From positions 4,092,001 through 4,156,000 of the forward strand of contig NZ_CP172312.1 in the NCBI RefSeq assembly GCF_047946665.1: a DNA stretch of 64,000 nucleotides, read 5' to 3'. Below are positions 33,973-42,800 of the stretch, piece after piece. The notes under the pieces were generated by a model. The model made no database searches, was not told the DNA's origin, and saw nothing but the letters and a program-made list of their open reading frames with translations. This DNA comes from Allohahella sp002354735 (GTDB lineage Bacteria; Pseudomonadota; Gammaproteobacteria; Pseudomonadales; Oleiphilaceae). The position numbers and the translations under genes are program-made. Positions within the stretch are counted from its first letter, which is position 1; every line of letters starts with the position of its first letter.

Positions 33973-35397
33973 CTAGAACTGGAAGTACAGGAATGGTGAG
34001 AAACTGCCTGCAGCGAGCTTGGTAATCGACAGGCCAAACGCCACCCACAGCAGTACTGCGTGCAGGCCGCCAACGTGCTGCATGAAATACTGCTCTGGCT
34101 TGAGATCATAGAAGCGGCGATTGATGACGCCGGCCACTATAATCCAGGCCACAGCAATGAATACAAAGGCGAAGCTGGTCGCTGAGGTGAGGTACAGATA
34201 GTTGTCGATATTGCCGATGCCATTCATGCCAAAGGCCCCAGCATAGATCTCGATCGACTTACCGAGATCGCCGGTGCTGAATAACGGCATGGCCATAACG
34301 ACCATCCCGACAGCGAGCAGATTTCGGCTGAAGCGGTAGGGCGAATCGATGTTGGTGACCCAGTTATAGCGTCGCTCCACGAAAATGATCAGGCCGAAGT
34401 AGAGGCCGAAAAAGATGAACGAGAAGCTTGCGCCATGCCAGATACCTGACAGAAACATGGTAAGCAGTGAGGCCGCAGCCGCACCCATCCACCCGGTCTT
34501 GATCAGGGGAACAAAGACGTAATCACGCAGGAAGCCGGAGAGCGTCATGTGCCAGCGGCGCCAGAACTCGGTCATGCTCATGCAGAGAAAGGGCTGATTG
34601 AAGTTTTCCGAAAAGCGGAAGCCCATCATCATGCCGAGGCCGATGGCCATATCGCTATAACCGGAGAAGTCGAAGTAGAGCTGGAGTATGGATACGAGGC
34701 TCCCGAACCAGGCCTCTGCCATCGTGGGCTCATTGATGGCGAGGTAGTAGGCGCTGATTGGCGCGAGCGAGTCAGCGATGAGTACTTTCTTGGAAAAGCC
34801 GAGCATGAAGCGGCAGACCCCGAGCGAGAACAAGTCGAAGGAATGCACGCGTGCTCTGAGCTGACTGGCAATGACTTCGTAACGGAGAATTGGACCGGCG
34901 ATGAGCTGGGGGAACAGTGATATGAAAGCGGCAAAGTCGACAAAGCGGTCGGTCGGGTCGGCATCCTTGCGGTAGATGTCCACAATGTAGCTGAGCGCCT
35001 GAAACACATAGAACGATATGCCCAGGGGCAGGATGATGTTTTCCATCACGAATGGATCGAGACCGAATTGCGCCATGGCAGAACCGATTGCTTCAGCACC
35101 AAAGTTGGCGTACTTGAAGTAGCCAAGCGTAAGCAGGTTGCCTACGACCCCAACCGTCAGCCAGCGGAAGGCGGCTTTGCGATCGCTGTCACGGAGTGCG
35201 TATATCCGCAGGCCGAAGAGATAGTTCCAGTACGTGATACCGACAAAGAGAAAGAGGAAATCTGGGCGCCACCAGGCGTAGAACATGTAACTACCCAGGA
35301 CGATGACGTGAGATCGCCACGACGGCTTGACCAGGTAGTACAGCGCCAGAAACAGAGGCAGATAGAGAAAGACGAAAATATTCGATGTGAAAATCAT
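33973..35397 (-). CDS. algI: Alginate O-acetyltransferase, MBOAT membrane protein AlgI
   Basis: AlgI is a membrane-bound O-acyltransferase that brings acetyl groups across the inner membrane for polymer acetylation. The 474-residue protein has about 10-12 membrane segments. MBOAT hallmarks are present: FWRRWHMTLSGFLRDYVFVPL with one conserved His, and LSGIWHGASFSFIFFG with the catalytic His. It begins 18 bases after algE, so the operon order here is E-I-J-F rather than the E-G-X-L-I-J-F I recall for Pseudomonas. Confidence 0.95.
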   Translation of the reverse strand: MIFTSNIFVFLYLPLFLALYYLVKPSWRSHVIVLGSYMFYAWWRPDFLFLFVGITYWNYLFGLRIYALRDSDRKAAFRWLTVGVVGNLLTLGYFKYANFGAEAIGSAMAQFGLDPFVMENIILPLGISFYVFQALSYIVDIYRKDADPTDRFVDFAAFISLFPQLIAGPILRYEVIASQLRARVHSFDLFSLGVCRFMLGFSKKVLIADSLAPISAYYLAINEPTMAEAWFGSLVSILQLYFDFSGYSDMAIGLGMMMGFRFSENFNQPFLCMSMTEFWRRWHMTLSGFLRDYVFVPLIKTGWMGAAAASLLTMFLSGIWHGASFSFIFFGLYFGLIIFVERRYNWVTNIDSPYRFSRNLLAVGMVVMAMPLFSTGDLGKSIEIYAGAFGMNGIGNIDNYLYLTSATSFAFVFIAVAWIIVAGVINRRFYDLKPEQYFMQHVGGLHAVLLWVAFGLSITKLAAGSFSPFLYFQF

Positions 35398-35415
35398 TTC
35401 AACGCCATCCCTTTG

Positions 35416-36795
35416 TCAATATTGGACATCAAGTCCGATAGCCAGCAGTGAGTCCGTGCCATTACTGGCCAGGGCATTGCCGGGATTGAACACACTGGCC
35501 GTCATCAGCAGGCTGGTCGTCAGGTACTCCTCACGAATCGCCCTTGGGAACATCGTCCAGAAGTATCTGAGCTCAAGTATGTTGCCGATGGTCTTGCCAT
35601 TCGCACCGGCATAGCGAGTATCGATGCTGGCCGTGACGTCGATTTCCCTATTGCGACGTTGAAGGCTGAACCACGACAGCTGGAACTGATTGCGTTCATC
35701 AAGCGCGGCTTGCGCGAGCGCGCCATAGAGCAGGAGATTTGACATGCGAATACCGAAGAAGCCGCCGGCCAGGCCGCTGTTGAAGTCGCTCATTCGAGCC
35801 GCTCGAGATGACTGCAGGTCGTTCTGGAAAAATCCTTCGAAGGCCTCGTCAGGCTTGTCGGTGAGCGCTGCTCGAATTGCGAATCTTGGACGCAATGGCA
35901 AATCGGGAAAACGCTGGCCGAGTTCTACAAAGGTCAGCCACCCCAGGGTGTCTACCGACGCTTCTGCGGCAGCCGGTTGGGCCAGCCTGGCTTCGCCACT
36001 AATGACTGCAGCGCCGAGGTAATAGTCGAAGAGCGTTCGGCCGAGACGCTGGCGATCGGCCATGAGCTCAGCGCCAAGTGTGATCCCGGTGAAATCTACC
36101 TGGTCGTTTGCTTCGCCCTCGGCAGAATAATCATCCTGGACTATGAGTCGAGTGCCGATCCAGTGATCGCTGGCGTATTGGTAACTGTAGTGGCCGAGCG
36201 CAAAGAGCAGATCGGCCTGATTGGGGGCGAGATCATTCTCCTCAGTGTTGTAGCGATACTGCTTCGAGCCCACCGTCAGTGAAGCTCTCATCAGGGTATC
36301 GTTAAGTTGCAGGCGGATGGACTCAAGACTGTCGTCCCACCAGAAGCCATAGTCTTCCGCAACCTGCTGGCGTCCTACTGATGCCGTCCACTCCGGCTGA
36401 CCAAATACAAAATGTCTGGTGACCGCGAACTCGCGAAGTTCGGCATAAGCACCATCGGTGGTGACGTCCGAGCGATTTTCTTCGACGACAAAAGGTGCAT
36501 CCGGATCCGATCGGTAGGTGAGCCAGGGTCTGATTCGGGCTGACCAGAGTGGCTTGTCCCGATCTGGCGAGGCCCACTCGATAAAGGCTTCGTAGCGAGC
36601 TGTGCCGGAGAAGCCGTCGAAACTTGGCACCGTGTCGTAGTCCGATAGTGCAGCATCGAGGGAGAGCTGGCTGTCGTAGTCCCACTCGCTAGCCTCCACT
36701 GGAATCGGTGCGATCACCGCGCTAACGATCAGACAAATCCCTGCAAGCGCGCGGAGGGTACACAGACTGAGAGACGTCGTTGAATAAGCGTTCAT
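35416..36795 (-). CDS. algE: Alginate export outer-membrane porin AlgE
   Basis: AlgE is the outer-membrane beta-barrel through which alginate leaves the cell. The 459-residue protein has a signal peptide (cleavage near residue 35, IPVEAS) and alternating amphipathic strands. It ends in an aromatic residue, LLAIGLDVQY, as outer-membrane proteins do. RIRPWLTYRSD, AYAELREFAV, ASVGRQQVAEDYGFWWDDSLESI and DLLFALGHYSYQY fit the alginate-export family (PF13372). It overlaps algK by four bases (ATGA). Confidence 0.92.
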   Translation of the reverse strand: MNAYSTTSLSLCTLRALAGICLIVSAVIAPIPVEASEWDYDSQLSLDAALSDYDTVPSFDGFSGTARYEAFIEWASPDRDKPLWSARIRPWLTYRSDPDAPFVVEENRSDVTTDGAYAELREFAVTRHFVFGQPEWTASVGRQQVAEDYGFWWDDSLESIRLQLNDTLMRASLTVGSKQYRYNTEENDLAPNQADLLFALGHYSYQYASDHWIGTRLIVQDDYSAEGEANDQVDFTGITLGAELMADRQRLGRTLFDYYLGAAVISGEARLAQPAAAEASVDTLGWLTFVELGQRFPDLPLRPRFAIRAALTDKPDEAFEGFFQNDLQSSRAARMSDFNSGLAGGFFGIRMSNLLLYGALAQAALDERNQFQLSWFSLQRRNREIDVTASIDTRYAGANGKTIGNILELRYFWTMFPRAIREEYLTTSLLMTASVFNPGNALASNGTDSLLAIGLDVQY

Positions 36796-38171
36796 CTGAA
36801 GTTCTTCGATGGATAACGCTGCCTGAGCGCCAGCCGCAGCGAGTCAAGCTTGGCCAGAGCGGCCTCATCCAGCCTGGGCTTCAGTTCGGCAATGAATACG
36901 GCAGCTTTTGGCTCTCCAAGCTGAAGCGCAAATTCGGCGTACACGTAGGCCTTGGCGTGATCCAAACAGATCGATCGGCCCTGCCGGTAAATCTGCGCAA
37001 TTTTCTGAAAAGCTGCGCCGTTGCCGCGTGCCGCGACAGTATCGTATTCACGAATGGCGGCATACTGGTCAACCTCATCCAGGCCACCCATGCTGTAAAG
37101 GTCGCCCATGCCGATCCAGGCATCATCGGAGCCCGCTGTCTTCAACTGCTCGAGTAGGTCACGCGCGCTTTCGGGGTCCAGCCTGTTCCATGCCAGTGTC
37201 GTCATCATGCTTGCCTTGAGCAGGTCTGCTCGCACTGGATGGGTTTGTCTGACCTGTTCAATCAGGGCGGCCGTGTCGTCATAGGTAAAGGCGTCGGGCA
37301 GGGCGAGCATGTACTCGATTCTGCTGATCAATGCCTCGCTCTCCCCCATTGCAATGGCCCGGTCCAGCCACTGCACCACCAGTGCATTGAAGCTTTCGTT
37401 CAGCGTCTGAAGTCGCTGACCGATGCCAGCGACGATTCGCGAAGGCAGGTCATCGGCCTCCGTTTCGAGGTCCGCCACAAAGGTTTCAAAGCGCGCCTTC
37501 AGATCCTCGCTTCTGCCAAGGAACTCAAAGTAGGCGCTCAGTCCTCTCAGGGACTGTCTGGCGGCGCGTTCATAAGCACGTTCCGCCTCTTCCACCAGCC
37601 CGCGACGATCTGCAATCAATCCGGCGTAATAGTCGCTCTGGCACTCTTCGAGACAGCCGCGAACATAGAGGTCGTAGAGTCGGTTTACCTGCTTTTCTGT
37701 GAAGGGAGCAGGGTAGGTGGCATAGACGTCGAGCGTATTGCGGACGCTCGCAAATGAGGCGTACCACGGGTATTGAGTCAAGGCGCTGGTGAACCAGCTG
37801 GCCTTCGTCTCGACCATCGCCGGTCGCTTCAGCAGCATTCTGGCGTAGTCTCCCAGCGCCTGTGACTGGCCGACGTGGAATGCCTGCTCATAGTGTCGTG
37901 CGGCGGTCTCCAAATCCTGCCAGGTATTGCGCCTGGAAAACTCTGCTGCCAGCATGATGTGGGCATCTGCAAGGCCGAACTCTGCCAATGCCTTCAGTTC
38001 ACTCATGGCAGCTTTACCCTCGGCAGTCTCGGCACGAAGCAGGTCGGGGTCGTTGGCCAGTGCATCACGCAGTGCAGGCAGGCCTGCAGAGGCAGGCAAA
38101 CCCAGCATCAACAGCATTGCCAACAGTACCAACCGTTGCGCAAAACCGAATGGACCCAGATCGCAAGTCAC
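36792..38171 (-). CDS. algK: AlgK-like TPR/Sel1 scaffold, apparently not a lipoprotein
   Basis: AlgK is the TPR/Sel1-repeat protein that links the periplasmic alginate machinery to AlgE. The 459-residue protein has Sel1-like helical repeats throughout (for example ADAHIMLAAEFSRR, AFHVGQSQALGDYARML and KAYVYAEFALQLGEPKAAVFI). In Pseudomonas it is an outer-membrane lipoprotein. Here the signal peptide ends LPASAG with no Cys, so lipidation is not expected. The only early Cys is residue 3. Translation starts at GTG 38171, sharing one base with the alg44 TAG stop (TAGTG), which implies translational coupling. Assignment rests on operon position and repeat pattern. Confidence 0.85.
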   Translation of the reverse strand: MTCDLGPFGFAQRLVLLAMLLMLGLPASAGLPALRDALANDPDLLRAETAEGKAAMSELKALAEFGLADAHIMLAAEFSRRNTWQDLETAARHYEQAFHVGQSQALGDYARMLLKRPAMVETKASWFTSALTQYPWYASFASVRNTLDVYATYPAPFTEKQVNRLYDLYVRGCLEECQSDYYAGLIADRRGLVEEAERAYERAARQSLRGLSAYFEFLGRSEDLKARFETFVADLETEADDLPSRIVAGIGQRLQTLNESFNALVVQWLDRAIAMGESEALISRIEYMLALPDAFTYDDTAALIEQVRQTHPVRADLLKASMMTTLAWNRLDPESARDLLEQLKTAGSDDAWIGMGDLYSMGGLDEVDQYAAIREYDTVAARGNGAAFQKIAQIYRQGRSICLDHAKAYVYAEFALQLGEPKAAVFIAELKPRLDEAALAKLDSLRLALRQRYPSKNFR

Positions 38172-39397
38172 TACTGAAGCGCTCCATCCATAGCCGTAGC
38201 AAGTTTGTTCTTCGTCTCACTGAAGAAGTCGTACAGCGGAACCCCGGCCAGGATCCTGACGTCGACAGGTTGCAGGTATTCATCGGCCGATAGGGCTGGA
38301 ACTGGTTGAATCCGCACCTTGACCGTGCCTTTCACCTGATCGACGTGCGTGCTGATCACTTCGCCATGCCTGAAATCTTCAGAATCGAACAATGACAGGC
38401 TGACACGGTCCACGTGCTGTAGCCGGGCCAGTTGATCGAAACCAAAGGTGGCCTCCACATACATCGGCTGATCCCGGGGAAGCAGATGAATGAGCGGCTG
38501 CTCCTTGTACGCGTATCGATCCATCGGTGCTTGTGGAAAGTAGACGAGACAGTCACATGGACTACTGATGGTCGTTTCGATGAAGGCCTTGCCGAGCAGC
38601 GTCTGCAGATTCTCGCCGGTCAGGTTGTTGAGTGCCTGCAGGTCATCAGCGGTGTTGAACGCGGTATCGAGCTGAGTCGATACGACGGCGAGCGGTTCGC
38701 CGAGTGTCACTTCCTTCGCCCCTGTGCCGATGAGAAAGTTCACCTGTCCGTTCGCTGGCATGCTGAGCACGTAAGCCGGGCTGTCGACATGAGCTGCAAG
38801 CGCATTAGTCTGGAAGAAATAGAGGAACAGCTTCCAGAACAGCACTGACAGGATGGTGAGACCGGCTGCGAGGTAAAGGCTGGTACCAACGATCGCTCGT
38901 AGTCGGTCACGCCAGACGCGGTTTAGTTCGACCTTCGTTTTTCGCTGTTTGATGTGGTTTTCCCGGTGCACCACATTGAATACACCGTCGATACTCACAA
39001 TGTCACCAGACAGCCAGGAGGACAGCAGATATCTGAGCGTGTCGGCGCGTTGCCTGTCCAGATCCACGAAAGCAATTCGCAACAGTGATTTACTATGATC
39101 GATGACCTTGCCAGTGATCGCCAGATTCAGAGTGCAATGCTGAAGGTCGAGCGCCAAGGTGAGATCGACGAGAGCGCCAGGTATCAGCATTGGGGCAACC
39201 TTGGATGTCGCGTTGACGTCAGTGCCACCGCAGTCCAGAGCCATGCCGCCCACCGAGAGATCCAGCAGCTTGCAATCAAGTGTCTGCCCCTGGCTGGTCA
39301 GCCGCACGCTGGCAGGCAGTCTGGTTCTCACGTGCTGACGCTCGTCGATGGCCTCGTGTACCACGTTGAGTCGAGCCTCTGTCACTGGCTTAGCCAT
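38171..39397 (-). CDS. alg44: Alg44 c-di-GMP-binding PilZ copolymerase subunit
   Basis: Alg44 binds c-di-GMP through a cytoplasmic PilZ domain and thereby switches on Alg8. Counting from ATG 39397 (GAGG eight bases upstream; GTG 39406 is the alternative), the protein has 408 residues. The PilZ motif R20xxxR24 (RQHVR) and D46xSxxG (DLSVGG) are intact. One membrane helix follows at about 160-185. The periplasmic part resembles HlyD-type membrane-fusion proteins (GEPLAVVSTQLDTAF, then STHVDQVKGTVKVRI). It follows alg8 by about ten bases and is coupled to algK. Confidence 0.94.
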   Translation of the reverse strand: MAKPVTEARLNVVHEAIDERQHVRTRLPASVRLTSQGQTLDCKLLDLSVGGMALDCGGTDVNATSKVAPMLIPGALVDLTLALDLQHCTLNLAITGKVIDHSKSLLRIAFVDLDRQRADTLRYLLSSWLSGDIVSIDGVFNVVHRENHIKQRKTKVELNRVWRDRLRAIVGTSLYLAAGLTILSVLFWKLFLYFFQTNALAAHVDSPAYVLSMPANGQVNFLIGTGAKEVTLGEPLAVVSTQLDTAFNTADDLQALNNLTGENLQTLLGKAFIETTISSPCDCLVYFPQAPMDRYAYKEQPLIHLLPRDQPMYVEATFGFDQLARLQHVDRVSLSLFDSEDFRHGEVISTHVDQVKGTVKVRIQPVPALSADEYLQPVDVRILAGVPLYDFFSETKNKLATAMDGALQ

Positions 39398-39407
39398 CTC
39401 TGCCACC

Positions 39408-40940
39408 TCATGTTGCCTGAATGGAAATATCGATCAGCAGGGCTACAGCACCTGCGAAAATTGAGAACGATGAAAACAGCATGGCTTTTGAGGATACCTT
39501 GTTGAGTCTTGCATCGAAGCTCACTGTAGATTTATTAAGCGTGGTCTTCTGCCGGGTCCAGCTCTGCTGGTCAAGATGGAACATCGAGTAGATCTTCATG
39601 GCCGAACCGACAATCTGGTTGTAATAGAGCATCAGCGGATAAACCGGATCGACGCTGTGTCCGGTGAACACGAACAGCAGTGCAACAATGGTGCGAGATA
39701 TCGCAACCCAGAGCAGGTACACGAGCAGGAACTGTATCGAATACATGAGTCCCGCTGTCACGCTCACACTTAACCCCAGTAGGCAGGTCCACATCGACAG
39801 GCGCTGATCGTAGAGCACGTAAGTGGTGAACAGGCCAAGGCGTCTCAGACCCAAGGCACGCGTTGCGCGAAAATTCTGCCGCAATGAATTGCCATACCAG
39901 CGGTACATCAACTGGCGTGATGCTTCGAAGAAACTGTCGCTCGGCGGGTGTTCTATCGTGAGCGTCAGACTATCGGGTACATAAAATGTGTCCCAGCCCT
40001 GGCTCATGAGACTGAACCAGGAGGACTTGTCGTCACCTGTCAGGAACTGAAAGCGGCCCAACCGCCAATGTTCCAGAAAGTCAGCTTCCACATCTCTGAT
40101 GAAGTCCGGGTGAGTGAGTACTGCCGCCCTGAAGAACGAGAGACGGCCGGTCATGGTCAGCACACGATGCGAGAGGGCCATGCTGCACATGTTGATATGA
40201 CGCTGTGCGAAGCGCATCGAGTGCCACTGCTTCATGATCCTGCTGCCCTCGACCTCGCAGAATTCATTGGTGGTGAGGCCACCTACGTTCGGTAAGAGTG
40301 AAAAGCAGCTGACAGCTCTGATGATGCTGTCGTGTTCCAGGCGGGTATCACCATCCACCACACCAACTACAGCGTCAGCTGCCGGCATGCAACGTGACAG
40401 GGCTCTGAAAGCGTGGGCCAGGCCATCGCGTTTGCCAGTGCCACGCGCCCGAACGATCTTCAATGTCAGGTGATCATTGTCAGCTGCGATAGATCGAAAG
40501 ATATCGATGATTAGTCGCTCATCGCCGCGTTCCACGATAGAGGCAATGATGGTGATTGGCCGTGGAATGTTCGCACACTCCATGAACACCGACCGATAGA
40601 CATCGTGGGTGGTGTGAACAGGAATCCGAAAGCTGGTCACCACCATGTAGAACTCAGAGGGCAGCGCATCATCGCCAAGTGCATCTGTTCGACTGCGAAA
40701 GCGCGGGAACGTGATGTGCAGGAAAACCAGGGCCCTTACATAGTGGGTGATGGCATTGCCATAACGCCAGACGCCGATAGCGCCGAGCACAAAGATGAAC
40801 TTGCCTGAATTCGAGTCGACGTAGGCCGGGTCGACCGCAGCGGCAAGCAGAAAAAGCGTGGCAAAGAGGCAGCCCCAGCCGAACAGCTGGACTGCCAGTG
40901 CACGCGATGTGGACGAGGCGCGGGGCGCGTTAGTAGCCAT
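39408..40940 (-). CDS. alg8: Mannuronan synthase catalytic subunit Alg8 (GT2)
   Basis: Alg8 polymerises GDP-mannuronate into polymannuronate at the inner membrane. The 510-residue protein has N-terminal membrane helices (about 18-60), a cytoplasmic GT2 domain and three or four C-terminal helices. GT2 motifs are VVGVVDGDTRLEHD (DxD, near residue 190), DVEADFLEHWRLG (acceptor-side acidic motif) and ASRQLMYRWYGNSLRQN, the RW motif as I recall it from Pseudomonas Alg8. No strong ribosome binding site precedes ATG 40940. The gap to algD is 35 bases. Activity should need c-di-GMP bound to Alg44. Confidence 0.94.
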   Translation of the reverse strand: MATNAPRASSTSRALAVQLFGWGCLFATLFLLAAAVDPAYVDSNSGKFIFVLGAIGVWRYGNAITHYVRALVFLHITFPRFRSRTDALGDDALPSEFYMVVTSFRIPVHTTHDVYRSVFMECANIPRPITIIASIVERGDERLIIDIFRSIAADNDHLTLKIVRARGTGKRDGLAHAFRALSRCMPAADAVVGVVDGDTRLEHDSIIRAVSCFSLLPNVGGLTTNEFCEVEGSRIMKQWHSMRFAQRHINMCSMALSHRVLTMTGRLSFFRAAVLTHPDFIRDVEADFLEHWRLGRFQFLTGDDKSSWFSLMSQGWDTFYVPDSLTLTIEHPPSDSFFEASRQLMYRWYGNSLRQNFRATRALGLRRLGLFTTYVLYDQRLSMWTCLLGLSVSVTAGLMYSIQFLLVYLLWVAISRTIVALLFVFTGHSVDPVYPLMLYYNQIVGSAMKIYSMFHLDQQSWTRQKTTLNKSTVSFDARLNKVSSKAMLFSSFSIFAGAVALLIDISIQAT

Positions 40941-40975
40941 GTTACAGCCAGTCGGATCAGCGAGCTATTCAGCGC

Positions 40976-42286
40976 CTACCAACATATCCCAAGCTTCTGG
41001 CTGCAGCTGACCTTGGTCATGAAGCCGACGAGATCTATGATCTGCTTACTGACATCGACAGAATCTGCGATAGCCCGGAACTCTTCGCTGGCATTGCCCA
41101 GGACAATCACGTCCGATCCGTCAACAACTTCCTCGATGCTTTTCATGAGCATGTTCGAAACGTGCGGTATCCGCGTCTCGATATACTCCTTGTTGGCGCC
41201 ATGGACTCGCGCATAGTCGACGTTCTTGTCGTAGATCTTGATGTCGTAGCCTTTGCCGAAGAGCATTTCAACCAGCTCTACTACGGGGCTTTCCCGCAGA
41301 TCGTCGGTGCCCGCCTTGAAGCTGATCCCGAGTACGCCGATGCGTCGCTTGCCCGTGCCTTCGATGATGTTGAACCCGGAACTGATGTGCGAGCTGTTGC
41401 TCGGCAGCAGAGATTCCAGCAGCGGCAGCTTAAGGTCCTTGTTGCGTCCCAGATAGGTGAGGGCGCGCACGTCCTTCGGCAGACAGGAGCCACCAAACGC
41501 GAAGCCTGGACGCATGTAGTAGGGCGAAATATTCAGTTTCTTGTCCTGACAGACCACTGTCATGACTTCTCGGCCATCAACGCCGAGTTTCTTGGCCACA
41601 CTGCCGATTTCGTTGGCGAAGGCAACCTTGGTGGCGTGCCAGGCGTTGCAGGTGTACTTGATCATTTCGGCAACAGGAATGGTTTTCCTGATGATGGGCG
41701 TGTCGAGGAAATCGTAAATGCTTTCCAGCACATCGCCGGAGCGCTGATCGAATTCGCCCAGAACCGTAATCTCGGGCTCGTAGAAATCTTCGATAGCCGT
41801 GCTTTCGCGGAGAAACTCCGGGTTCATTGCCAGCCCGAAGTCTACACCTGCTTTCTTGCCCGAACAGAGTTCAAGTATTGGCAGTACGAGGTCCAGGACC
41901 GTGCCGGGCAGTACAGTGCTGCGAATCACAACGAGATGGTAGTTCTCCTTCTCAGCGAGAACTTCCCCGATTTGCTGACATACGGCTTCGAGGTAATGCG
42001 TCGCAAGACTACCATTCGCATTGCTGGGGGTGCCGACACATACGAAGCTTACGGAGGTTTCCAGCACGGCGTTCCGGACGTCTGTAGAGGCTCTCAGGCG
42101 CCCATTGGTCACGCCTTCGGCTATCAGTTCACCCAGGCCGTGCTCCACTATGGGTGATCGCCCACTGTTGACGAGATCTATCTTGAGCTGACTGACGTCC
42201 ACGCCGATGATTCGATGGCCGCTGTGTGCGAGACAGGCACTGCACACTGCGCCGACGTAACCCAAACCGAAAATACTGATATCCAT
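40976..42286 (-). CDS. algD: GDP-mannose 6-dehydrogenase
   Basis: AlgD oxidises GDP-mannose to GDP-mannuronate with NAD+, the committed step of alginate synthesis. The 436-residue protein opens with the Rossmann loop FGLGYVGAVCSACLA. It contains AMNPEFLRES, the catalytic Cys in FAFGGSCLPKDVRALTYL, GISFKAGTDDLRESPVVE and the C-terminal NAD/UDP-type domain. MDISIFGLGYVG and SPIVEHGLGELI are characteristic of AlgD rather than UDP-glucose dehydrogenase. GAAGGGGAAG just upstream is a strong ribosome binding site. It is the first gene of the operon, preceded by a long AT-rich leader. Confidence 0.96.
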   Translation of the reverse strand: MDISIFGLGYVGAVCSACLAHSGHRIIGVDVSQLKIDLVNSGRSPIVEHGLGELIAEGVTNGRLRASTDVRNAVLETSVSFVCVGTPSNANGSLATHYLEAVCQQIGEVLAEKENYHLVVIRSTVLPGTVLDLVLPILELCSGKKAGVDFGLAMNPEFLRESTAIEDFYEPEITVLGEFDQRSGDVLESIYDFLDTPIIRKTIPVAEMIKYTCNAWHATKVAFANEIGSVAKKLGVDGREVMTVVCQDKKLNISPYYMRPGFAFGGSCLPKDVRALTYLGRNKDLKLPLLESLLPSNSSHISSGFNIIEGTGKRRIGVLGISFKAGTDDLRESPVVELVEMLFGKGYDIKIYDKNVDYARVHGANKEYIETRIPHVSNMLMKSIEEVVDGSDVIVLGNASEEFRAIADSVDVSKQIIDLVGFMTKVSCSQKLGICW

Positions 42287-42724
42287 ATTCTTCCCCTTCG
42301 ACTATTTGCGTGGCAGCAATCTCAAGATGTTGCTGCCGAGGTCAAGGCACTATTGACAAAGTGCGATGCATCCTCGCTGGCAGCATTTTTTTATCCTGTC
42401 TTGCGCAGGTTGCCGACTGCCAGAGGGGCTCACACTAGGAAAGCCTCGTTAACAATATGTTACAAATGACAAAATATCGACCGCTTTTGTAATTTTTATA
42501 AGGTTTTTTGTAACAAAGACAGTTTTAGCAAATATAGGGCCAGGTGTGGCTAAGCTTTTGGAATATTGAGGTTAAACAAGATTTTCGGGGCGGCTAAACT
42601 AGGCCAAATGGCTGGTTGGGGACGGTTTTCTGCACTGTTGCTGTGCCGGGCGCCGACCTTGCACCATTTCGGTTTTCAGGGGATGGCAGGTATTACATTG
42701 GTAGAAAGCGCTTCGAGCCAGGCA
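42287..42724 (-). promoter_or_regulatory. Long upstream region of the algD operon
   Basis: These 438 bases upstream of algD hold no gene and are distinctly AT-rich at 42440-42560. That part contains several TGTTACA/TGTAACA-like half-sites: ATGTTACAAATG near 42467, TTTTGTAATTTT near 42486 and TTTTGTAACAAAG near 42508. These could bind a regulator. I see no GAACTT-type AlgU (sigma-22) -35 element on the algD strand, which is the usual driver of algD in Pseudomonas. A promoter cannot be placed with confidence. Confidence 0.5.
42312..42337 (-). promoter_or_regulatory. Hairpin in the algD leader
   Basis: A perfect 8-bp inverted repeat, GGCAGCAA and TTGCTGCC, with a 10-base loop ends about 25 bases before the algD start codon, just ahead of the ribosome binding site. 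It may be an operator or an mRNA hairpin affecting algD translation. Confidence 0.5.
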
Positions 42725-42753
42725 TAAAAAAAGCGCCCCGTGGGGGCGCTTTT
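42725..42753 (-). terminator. Rho-independent terminator of the glycerol operon
   Basis: On the minus strand, AAAGCGCCCC and GGGGCGCTTT form a strong stem with a three-base loop, followed by a T-run. It lies about 50 bases after the glpV stop and separates the glycerol operon from the algD region. Confidence 0.9.
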
Positions 42754-42800
42754 GTGTTCAGGGAAAGGGACCAGGCTGAGACCAGTCCCTGAAGTGACCG

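Noticed and set aside
41162..42157. 331-codon plus-strand frame opposite algD
   Set aside because: Shadow of a highly conserved dehydrogenase gene.
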